This document shows, piece by piece, positions 6,080-13,650 of a stretch of DNA of 25,272 nt; the first letter of the stretch is position 1; every line of letters starts with the position of its first letter. Source of the DNA: JBBRLA01 sp038231615 (GTDB lineage: Bacteria; Myxococcota_A; Polyangia; Palsa-1104; JAEUJZ01); assembly GCA_038231615.1 (NCBI GenBank), contig JBBRLA010000031.1, forward strand, positions 1 through 25,272, given 5' to 3'. Position numbers and translations under genes: made by a program. A model generated the notes under the pieces. It saw nothing but the letters and a program-made list of their open reading frames with translations, was not told the origin of the DNA and did no database searches.

Positions 6080-7348
6080 GTGCGGATGAGCCGCGCACTT
6101 TTGCCCGCGACCTCCCTTGAGCGGGTCTTCCACGAGGGGCCAGGGCAGGTGATCTTCGGGGTAAAGTGGTTCGCCCGGGTGTGCGTGCAGGCCTGGAACC
6201 GCTGGTGGTCCGATCGGTGTACGCAGGCGGCCTCATCGCTGGCGTACCAGACGGCGCTGGCACTGGTGCCGCTTTTGGCGGTGGCCTTCGCCCTGCTGAA
6301 GGCGTCGGGACAGCTCGAGGTCAGCTCCAAGCTCCTGGCCTTTTTGGGGCAGCAGATCCTCCCCTCGTCTGAGGAGGCCCGCGGCGAGATCGTCCAGCGC
6401 CTGGCCGACTTCACCAGCAAGATCGCCGCCGGGGCATTGGGCAGCTTCGGCCTGGCGGCCACCATCGTCACCGGTTTCTTTCTGTTCCTTTCCGTCGAGG
6501 AGATCTGGAACCGCATCTGGAACTCCACCCGCAAGCGGACCTACTTCAACAAATTCTTGCTCTTTTATGCCTCGGTGACTTTGGGGCCCTTCCTGCTGGG
6601 GCTTTCCCTGTGGCATGTCTCGACGCTGGGGAAAGGCGCCAACAAGTTGCAGTTGGTGGCCTCGCTGCTCTCGACCCCGGTGGCGCTGGTGCTGGGCAAC
6701 CGCATGCTGCCGGTGGGGCGGGTGCGCTGGGGCCCGGCGCTGTGTGGTGGGCTGACCTCGGCGGTGCTCTTCGAGGCGGCGAAGTATGGCTTCGGTTTCT
6801 ACCTGGCGTGGATCACCGGCAGCTATCGATCGATCTACGGGGCGCTGGGGACCTTGCCGCTCTTCCTGGTGTGGATCTACGTCGCCTGGCTGACGGTGCT
6901 GTGGGGGGCGGAGATGGCCCACGCAGCGCAGCGGCTGAGCACCCTGGAGGCGGCGGCGCGCTCGCCCCTGTCCCACGAGGGGGACGATTCGGTGCTGATC
7001 ACCGGCTCGATGGCGGCGCGGCTGCTGCTGGACGTGGTGCGCCACTTCTCCGCGGGGGGCAAGGCGCTGAGCGCCGATGTGCTGCGCCGCCGCCACTGTC
7101 TGTCCGAAGACACCCTGCGCCGCATCTTCCGCCGCCTGGAGGTATGCCACATGGTGATCCCCATCGAGGATGCTTATCTGCCCGCCCGGCCACCGGCGCA
7201 ACTGCTGGTGGTGGACGTGTTGAACGCGTTCCATCCAGGTGAGCCGGTCCCGGGACGGCACCAGGATGGCCTGGACCGCCTGCTGGGCGAGGTGACGGAC
7301 CTGGGCGCGGAGCGACTGGCCGCGGTAAGCCTGAACGACCTGATCTGA
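6080..7348 (+). CDS. YihY/BrkB-family membrane protein with C-terminal winged-helix-like extension (paralogue 2)
   Basis: A 422-aa protein from GTG 6080, or 420 aa from ATG 6086; the purine-rich GGAGGAAGG at 6061-6069 serves either, and an in-frame TAA at 6074 excludes earlier starts. The membrane core spans about residues 50-275. It has the family features SSLAYQTALALVPLLAVAF, FLSVEEIWNRIWN, a GALCGGLTSAVLFEAAKYGF-like helix (starting WGPALCG), and the C-terminal YGALGTLPLFLVWIYVAW followed by LWGAEMAHA. The soluble tail (about 285-422) resembles the winged-helix-like extension of longer YihY homologues: a helical block SARLLLDVVRHF-like at about 310-325, then LSEDTLRRIFRRLEVCHMV. The ancient RNase BN label for this family is not supported. 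It follows the 5253 gene on the same strand and could be cotranscribed with it. Molecular function is unknown. Confidence 0.9.
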   Translation: MRMSRALLPATSLERVFHEGPGQVIFGVKWFARVCVQAWNRWWSDRCTQAASSLAYQTALALVPLLAVAFALLKASGQLEVSSKLLAFLGQQILPSSEEARGEIVQRLADFTSKIAAGALGSFGLAATIVTGFFLFLSVEEIWNRIWNSTRKRTYFNKFLLFYASVTLGPFLLGLSLWHVSTLGKGANKLQLVASLLSTPVALVLGNRMLPVGRVRWGPALCGGLTSAVLFEAAKYGFGFYLAWITGSYRSIYGALGTLPLFLVWIYVAWLTVLWGAEMAHAAQRLSTLEAAARSPLSHEGDDSVLITGSMAARLLLDVVRHFSAGGKALSADVLRRRHCLSEDTLRRIFRRLEVCHMVIPIEDAYLPARPPAQLLVVDVLNAFHPGEPVPGRHQDGLDRLLGEVTDLGAERLAAVSLNDLI

Positions 7349-7352
7349 ATTT

Positions 7353-7369
7353 GGGAGATCCGATTTCCC
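7353..7369 (+). terminator. Weak hairpin after the second YihY-type gene
   Basis: GGGAGAT (7353-7359) can pair with ATTTCCC (7363-7369) across a 3-nt loop, with one G-U pair, directly after the stop at 7348. There is no T-tract, only a C-run, so it is at best a weak or rho-assisted terminator. Confidence 0.25.
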
Positions 7370-7398
7370 CCCGGCGAATCTGCTACCATTAGCGTCCG

Positions 7399-7446
7399 AT
7401 GAATCCCAATTCCACCCGCCAATCCTCCCGACAAGGAGCCCCGTAG
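7399..7446 (+). CDS. 15-codon leader ORF abutting the carboxylase start
   Basis: ATG 7399 opens a 15-residue ORF (MNPNSTRQSSRQGAP) whose TAG (7444-7446) touches the ATG of the carboxyltransferase gene at 7447, in the same frame. It contains the AAGGAG (7433-7438) used by the downstream gene. A TACCAT hexamer at 7384-7389 would put a transcription start close to this ATG. Translation of the leader could affect carboxylase expression by coupling. It is equally possible that it is a chance ORF. Confidence 0.25.
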   Translation: MNPNSTRQSSRQGAP

Positions 7447-9015
7447 ATGCCGCCGACCCTGCGCGAACGCCTGACCCTCCTTGAGGCCGAACGGGAGCGG
7501 ATCAAGCAGATGGGCGGGCCCGACAAGGTGAAGAAGCAGCACGACCGAGGCAAGCTCACCGCCCGGGAGCGCCTGGACCACTTCTACGATGCCGGCGACT
7601 TCTTCGAGATCGGGCTCCACGGTACCCAGATGGGACACGCGGACCCCAAGGACAAGCCCCCCGCCGACGCGGTGGTGTGCGGTTATGGCAAGGTGAACGG
7701 GCGCATGGTCGCCGCCGTGGCCTACGACTTCACCGTCAAGGGCGGCTCCATCGGCATGGTCGGCGAAACCAAGGTGACCCGCCTGCGGGAGCTGGCGCTG
7801 CGGTGCCGCATGCCCATGGTGTGGTTCATCGATTCGGCGGGCGCCCGCATCGATCCCAAGGCGGCGGGGGGCGGCGACATCCTCTCCATCTTCGCCGGGT
7901 CGGGGCACCTGTTCCGCGAAGAGGTCATCATGTCCGGCGTCATTCCTCTGGTGGCGGCGATGGTGGGGCCGGGCGCCGCGGGCACCGCCTATATTCCCGG
8001 CCTGGCCGACTTCGTGCCCATGGTGAAGGAACACGGATCCATGGCGCTGGGCGGCCCGCCGCTCGTCAAGGCGGTCACCGGGCAGGAGATCTCCGAGCAG
8101 GACCTGGGCGGCAGCAAGGTCCACACCGAGAAGTCCGGCGTCGGCGACCTGGAAGTGCCCGACGAGGAGGCCTGCCTGGCGGTGATCAAGGACTATCTGT
8201 CCTACATGCCGCAGCATTGCGGCGAGCGACCGCCCATCCTGAAGACCGACGACCCCACGAACCGGCGCGAGGAGCGCCTGCTGGACATCCTGCCCGAGCA
8301 ATCCCGGCAGTCCTACGACATGTACGAGATCATCCGGCTGATCGTGGATCATGGCAAGATCCTCGACATCAAGCCGCGCTGGGCGCGCAACATCATCACC
8401 TGCCTGTGCCGCATCGGCGGCTATCCGGTGGGCATCGTGGCCAACAACCCGCGCATGCTCGGCGGCATCCTGGACGTGAACAGCGCCGACAAGGCCGCGC
8501 ACTTCATGCAGATCTGCGACGCCTTCGGCATCCCCCTGGTGTTCCTGATGGACGTGCCGGGCTTCATGGTGGGTTCGAAGGTGGAGCACGAAGGCATCAT
8601 CCGGCACGGCGCCAAGATGCTGCACATCATGGCCTCGGCAACGGTGCCGAAACTGACGGTGGTGGTGCGCAAGGGCTACGGCGCGGGCTACTACGTCATG
8701 GCCGGCAGGGCCTACGAGCCGGACCTTCTGGTGGCCTGGCCCGGCGCCGAGATCAGCGTCATGGGGGCGGAAGGGATGATCGGCATCGCCGGCAAGAAGC
8801 TCTTCGGGGACGTCGAGCCGCCGCCGGAGGTCAAGGCGCAGCTCGCGGCGATGTTGCAGCAACACATCGACATCCAGAAGGTCGCCGGCTGGGGGCTGGT
8901 GGACGACGTCATCGATCCCCGAGATACCCGCCGGGTCCTGTGCCTGGGGCTGGAGATGTCCTGGAACCGCGTGGTGGAACGGCCAGCCCGGAAGCGCGGG
9001 ATCATTCCGGTATAG
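7447..9015 (+). CDS. Acyl-CoA carboxylase carboxyltransferase (beta) subunit, propionyl-CoA carboxylase-like
   Basis: A 522-aa cytoplasmic enzyme subunit with AAGGAG 8 nt before the ATG. The length and full two-domain crotonase-like architecture match the PccB/AccD5-type carboxyltransferases, which move CO2 from carboxybiotin to propionyl-, acetyl- or methylcrotonyl-CoA. The N-terminal half begins LRERLTLLEAERERIK and has RGKLTARERLDHFYD, then the acyl-CoA site segments GGSIG, DSAGAR and GPGAAGTAYIPGLADF. The C-terminal half has NNPRMLGGILDVNSADKAA, LMDVPGFMVG, a GAKMLHIMASATVPKLTV-type biotin-site strand, YGAGYYVMAGRAYEPD and AWPGAEISVMGAEG. No biotin carboxylase or biotin carrier gene is in the window, so the partner subunits must be elsewhere. 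Substrate (propionyl-CoA, another acyl-CoA, or a decarboxylase role) cannot be decided from sequence alone. The gene overlaps the convergent lipoprotein gene by 14 nt. Confidence 0.93.
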   Translation: MPPTLRERLTLLEAERERIKQMGGPDKVKKQHDRGKLTARERLDHFYDAGDFFEIGLHGTQMGHADPKDKPPADAVVCGYGKVNGRMVAAVAYDFTVKGGSIGMVGETKVTRLRELALRCRMPMVWFIDSAGARIDPKAAGGGDILSIFAGSGHLFREEVIMSGVIPLVAAMVGPGAAGTAYIPGLADFVPMVKEHGSMALGGPPLVKAVTGQEISEQDLGGSKVHTEKSGVGDLEVPDEEACLAVIKDYLSYMPQHCGERPPILKTDDPTNRREERLLDILPEQSRQSYDMYEIIRLIVDHGKILDIKPRWARNIITCLCRIGGYPVGIVANNPRMLGGILDVNSADKAAHFMQICDAFGIPLVFLMDVPGFMVGSKVEHEGIIRHGAKMLHIMASATVPKLTVVVRKGYGAGYYVMAGRAYEPDLLVAWPGAEISVMGAEGMIGIAGKKLFGDVEPPPEVKAQLAAMLQQHIDIQKVAGWGLVDDVIDPRDTRRVLCLGLEMSWNRVVERPARKRGIIPV

Positions 9016-9724
9016 GACGATAAAACCCATCGGCCGGCGACCGATTCAACATACCGGTCAACGACTGATTGGGCATCGCCCCGAAGGCCGCGCTGACCGT
9101 GATCGGCGTATTCAGCACCACCTGGCAGCCCCCGGTCCCGGCGCAACCCATCGACCATCCGTCGAACGAGGCGCGGATCTCCGGATTGGCCCTCAGGTTC
9201 ACCGGGGCACCCTGCTGGAACTGGGCAAAGCAGGTATCATACTGGCTGCCGCAGCGAATGCCCGCCGGGACCGATTCGACCCACCCCTGTCCTGCCCCAA
9301 GGGTGCCGACCGTAAGCCCGCAGGTGGGCACGTCCAGGGGCCGCACCGGGACGGTCAGCTCCACCACGCTCTGGTCGCCGATCGCCTGCTCCCCCCGGCC
9401 CGCCGCGAAGGAGCAGCGGTCGTCGCCCAGGGCATCGATGTCCACCCGGTAGGTGCCGGTGGAGCCCGCGGGCAGGCGGATGCCGAACTGGGTCACGCCG
9501 CTCTCCTCGACCGGGAAAAGCTCCCGGCGCCCGTCCAGGTACGAGGTGGCTCGCAGCGTCCGGGTGTTCGAATCGACGCCGGTGAGGGTGACGATGATGA
9601 CGGTGCCGCCGTTGGCGCCAGACCCGCAGGAGCAGACGCAAAGGGGCCATAAGAACCATAGAAGCCCCCGAAGCCAGAAAACCCGCCCCGCGCCCCGCGG
9701 GATGTATGGACTGGTCCTGCCCAT
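9002..9724 (-). CDS. Lipoprotein with a C-terminal 'bacterial repeat' domain
   Basis: A 240-aa secreted protein. The open frame extends to 9856, but ATG 9724 is chosen. It has GAGG 5 nt upstream, begins a signal peptide (RVFWLRGLLWFLWPLCVCSC) with a probable lipidated C33, and overlaps the upstream TPR gene stop by 1 nt (TGATG), indicating coupled translation. Residues about 42-130 look like a beta-sandwich (TVIIVTLTGVDSNTRTLRA, GTYRVDIDALG). Residues about 137-214 match the extracellular 'bacterial repeat' pattern: a glycine-rich start, VPAGIRCGSQYDTC, FQQGAPVNLRANP, FDGWSMGCAGTGGCQV, and a final VSAAF. Its paired cysteines probably form disulfides. This domain type is common in surface and secreted proteins and usually mediates display or binding. 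It is the last gene of the kinase-TPR-lipoprotein unit. A ligand-sensing or surface role is inference. Confidence 0.75.
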   Translation of the reverse strand: MGRTSPYIPRGAGRVFWLRGLLWFLWPLCVCSCGSGANGGTVIIVTLTGVDSNTRTLRATSYLDGRRELFPVEESGVTQFGIRLPAGSTGTYRVDIDALGDDRCSFAAGRGEQAIGDQSVVELTVPVRPLDVPTCGLTVGTLGAGQGWVESVPAGIRCGSQYDTCFAQFQQGAPVNLRANPEIRASFDGWSMGCAGTGGCQVVLNTPITVSAAFGAMPNQSLTGMLNRSPADGFYRPIPE

Positions 9725-10372
9725 CAAAACCTCGCGTCGTGAATCGGGATGTTGCTGGGCACCTTGGTGTCCCAGGGCTGGGTCGAGAGCGTCGCCGCCA
9801 CCACGATTCCGACGGTGACCGCGCCAACCGTGCCCCAGAACCAGCCGTGTTGCCAAAAGCGCGGGCTGGACATTTTTTTTTCATCATAGGGTACATTTGT
9901 GCCCATTAGCAGCGCGTTCTCCGTCCCGGTGCGCACGGCCCCGGGAGACAGGGCGGGCAAGGGCGGCAGGACCTTCTGCACGGGCTTCGCCGCGGCGATC
10001 GCCGTGTCCACCTGCCGCTGCGCCAGTGCGATGTATTCATCGGTGGCGTTGCGATCCGCCGCGGAAAGGGCGGGCATCTCGACCCGATACCGAAGGTAGT
10101 ACCCCAACGCATCCTCTCCCTTGCCCAGGCGCCGGCAGGCGTGCCCCAGGTTCAGGAGCAGCCGAGGCTCGGGGCGCACGGCATATGCCGCCTGCAATTC
10201 CACCAGGGCCTCGTCATAGCGGCGGCCCTGATAAAGTTCCTGCGCCAGGTCGTAGTGCCGCTGGAAGTCATCGGTCGCGTCGCCCTGTCCACGCGCCGGT
10301 GCCACCCGCAACAGGGCGCACACGAGCAGGAGGGTGCTCAACAGGCCGGGGCGTGGCGCACGGTACGCGGGC

Positions 10373-10389
<17 letters not shown>
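9724..10389 (-). CDS. Exported TPR protein with C-terminal membrane anchor
   Basis: A 221-aa protein. Translation is placed at ATG 10389 (AAGG 6 nt upstream), although the frame opens at 10593; the extra N-terminus would be Arg/Pro-rich shadow sequence inside the kinase gene. Residues 1-34 are a signal peptide (GLLSTLLLVCALLRVAPARG). Residues about 40-105 form tetratricopeptide helices (YDLAQELYQGRRYDEALVEL, then LLLNLGHACRRLGKGEDALG). An Ala-rich helix and Pro linker follow, then one transmembrane helix at about 183-201 (WFWGTVGAVTVGIVVAATL) near the C-terminus. TPR domains scaffold protein-protein contacts, and here the repeat would face the periplasm. The start overlaps the upstream kinase gene by 17 nt and the stop overlaps the downstream lipoprotein start by 1 nt. 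The three therefore form a tight operon and probably one envelope complex (inference). Confidence 0.8.
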
Positions 10390-11950
<1,561 letters not shown>

Positions 11951-12055
11951 GTCCGGGGCCGGCGCAAATCCCAGCGGTCGCGAGGGATGGGACGAAAGCC
12001 CGGTACGTTCCACGGCTTTGCCCACGACTCGCGTGGTACGGACAGAGGCTGCCAC

Positions 12056-12178
12056 ACGCCTATTTTACCCCGGCCGCGACCGGCTGCGGAAATGAATCCA
12101 GCGATACTTGATAATATTCAATGAAGTAGCCAGCTTGGCGCAAGCTTCGCAGACAGACTCAGGCGCGTTTCAGAGGGG
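12056..12178 (-). other. Intergenic region between the two kinase genes
   Basis: This 123-bp, comparatively AT-rich gap holds a small hairpin just after the upstream kinase stop: AGCTTG at 12132-12137 and CAAGCT at 12141-12146, loop of 3. It also contains a 24-bp palindrome (12105-12128) and a TAAAAT hexamer (12067-12062 on the minus strand) 7-12 nt before the alternative GTG start at 12055. The hairpin has no T-tract. The arrangement suggests the second kinase unit can be transcribed separately. Confidence 0.35.
12105..12128. promoter_or_regulatory. 24-bp palindrome TACTTnAT-N8-ATnAAGTA, candidate operator
   Basis: Left arm TACTTgAT (12105-12112) and right arm ATgAAGTA (12121-12128) are inverted copies with one unpaired position, around an AT-only-like centre (aatattca). 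The size and symmetry fit a site for a dimeric HTH regulator. It sits upstream of the kinase gene that starts at 11950 or 12055. Confidence 0.4.
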
Positions 12179-13540
12179 TCAGTGGTGCCTTGCGCTCTTC
12201 GGCCCATGGGCCGGGGTATGCGTCTTCTTCGGCAGCTTGACCGGCTTCGCGGTCTCGTCCTTCTTTGTTTCCGGCTTGGATTCGGGTTTTGCTTCCGGCG
12301 TCACTTCCGGCTTTGTTTCGGGCTTCTCTAAAGAGTCGTTCGGTCTGGTGGCTGGATCCGCCTTGGGATCGAAGGTCTTTGGCGTGACCGGCAGCGATGG
12401 GCCGCGGCCGGCGATCAGGTAGATCACCAGCCCCATCACCAGCAGGCAGCCCACGGCGATGCCGATGAGGGCCAGGCGCCGGGGCACCCGCCGCTCCGCC
12501 GACAGCTTGTTGGTGCTGGCCAGCGCCGACACCATCTGGGTATGTGCGTAGCCACCCACCCCGCGTGGCGGCGAGGACATCTCGATGGTCGCGGCGCCCA
12601 GGGCCCCACCCGAAGACGACGCTTCCGGCCCGGCAGAAAGGAGCCTCGCCTGGGTGCGCTCCAGCTCGATCTTCTTGATCCGCGCGACCACCTGCTCCAT
12701 CGTCGGCCGCGCCGTCGGGTTCTTGGCGAGCATCTCGTGTACGAGCTGATGCACGGCCTCCGGCAAACTCGCCACCCGCTCCCGCAGGGCCGGCGGCTCC
12801 TTCGCCAGGTGGGCCTTCATGACCGTCCCCGCCTCCCCCTGGAAGGGCGCCTTCCCGGAGAGCATCTCGTAAAGCATGATCCCCAGCGCGTAGACGTCCA
12901 CCTTGCCGTCAACATTGGGCGCTCCGCTGCACTGCTCCGGTGAGATATAAATCGGCGTGCCCATCACCAGGCCGGTCGCCGTGCGGCGGTACGACGAGTC
13001 CAGGAAGCGGGCGATGCCGAAGTCCACCACCTTGGTCCGCTCCTGTTCGGGGATGTCGGGATCGGCGACGAGGATGACGTTCTCCGGCTTCAAATCACGG
13101 TGGATGATGCGCTTCTGGTGGGCGGCGTGCAGCGCCGAGGCGATCTGCCGGGCGATGCGCAGGGCCTCCAGAAGCGGCACCGGCTTGCCCAGACTGATGT
13201 AACGGTCGTAGAGGTTTTCCCCCTCCAGATACTCCATCAGGATGTAGGCCGTGTCGCCCTTGGTCCCAAAGTCGAAGATCTTGACGATCCCCGGGTGTTG
13301 CACCACGTTGACCGCGCGGGCCTCGTCCAGGAAGCGGCCGATGTACTGCTGCGACTGTCCATCCTGAGAAAGCTCCGCCGCCAGCACCTTCACCGCCGCC
13401 CGGTGGCCGATGGTCTCGTGGACCGCCTCGTACACCACGCCCATCCCGCCACGGGCCAGTTCCTTGGTGACGACGTACTTGCCGATCCGCTCTCCCACCA
13501 TGGAAGAAGCCTCTACCGGATGCTTATCGGAAGGGGGCAT
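12179..13540 (-). CDS. Transmembrane Ser/Thr protein kinase with Pro/Lys/Glu-rich periplasmic tail
   Basis: A 453-aa Hanks-type kinase. ATG 13540 is chosen over the adjacent GTG 13543 because GAGG lies 6 nt before the ATG and only 3 nt before the GTG. Catalytic features are the glycine loop ARGGMGVVYEA (29-39), K51, E73, HRDLKPEN with D149, DFG D173, and GTPIYISPEQ (194-203); the domain ends about residue 292. A juxtamembrane Ser/Gly-rich linker follows. One transmembrane helix lies at about 355-377 (LALIGIAVGCLLVMGLVIYL). The tail of about 75 residues is repetitive in Pro, Lys, Glu and Thr (KPETKPEVTPEAKPESKPE) and ends His-rich. No folded sensor domain is seen; the extended basic tail could reach or bind peptidoglycan or anionic polymer (inference). 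It lies 110 bp downstream of pbpC on the same strand, which suggests a link to cell-wall status. Confidence 0.92.
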   Translation of the reverse strand: MPPSDKHPVEASSMVGERIGKYVVTKELARGGMGVVYEAVHETIGHRAAVKVLAAELSQDGQSQQYIGRFLDEARAVNVVQHPGIVKIFDFGTKGDTAYILMEYLEGENLYDRYISLGKPVPLLEALRIARQIASALHAAHQKRIIHRDLKPENVILVADPDIPEQERTKVVDFGIARFLDSSYRRTATGLVMGTPIYISPEQCSGAPNVDGKVDVYALGIMLYEMLSGKAPFQGEAGTVMKAHLAKEPPALRERVASLPEAVHQLVHEMLAKNPTARPTMEQVVARIKKIELERTQARLLSAGPEASSSGGALGAATIEMSSPPRGVGGYAHTQMVSALASTNKLSAERRVPRRLALIGIAVGCLLVMGLVIYLIAGRGPSLPVTPKTFDPKADPATRPNDSLEKPETKPEVTPEAKPESKPETKKDETAKPVKLPKKTHTPAHGPKSARHH

Positions 13541-13578
13541 CACTCACCTCGATACCAGGCCTTGCACAGAGGACACGA

Positions 13579-13613
13579 TCATCCATTGTATACGCATCTT
13601 GCCGCAGGTCCAC
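13579..13613 (-). promoter_or_regulatory. Possible promoter in the pbpC-kinase gap
   Basis: On the minus strand TACAAT (13590-13585) is a good -10. At 17 bp spacing the -35 position holds GTGGAC (13613-13608), a poor match. Transcription would start near 13579, about 39 nt before the kinase ATG, leaving room for the GAGG site. Confidence 0.35.
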
Positions 13614-13650
13614 CTGCCAGCTCTCGCCGGCCGTCGCGAATCGTCCGGGA

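Noticed and set aside
7174..9030. 618-codon minus-strand frame antisense to the carboxyltransferase
   Set aside because: Rich in His, Asp, Gly, Arg and Leu, as expected for the complement of a GC-rich coding frame; the plus strand encodes a full conserved enzyme.
9560..9590. GTTCGAATC tRNA T-loop-like string
   Set aside because: It lies inside the lipoprotein coding frame; no acceptor stem or anticodon arm can be drawn around it.
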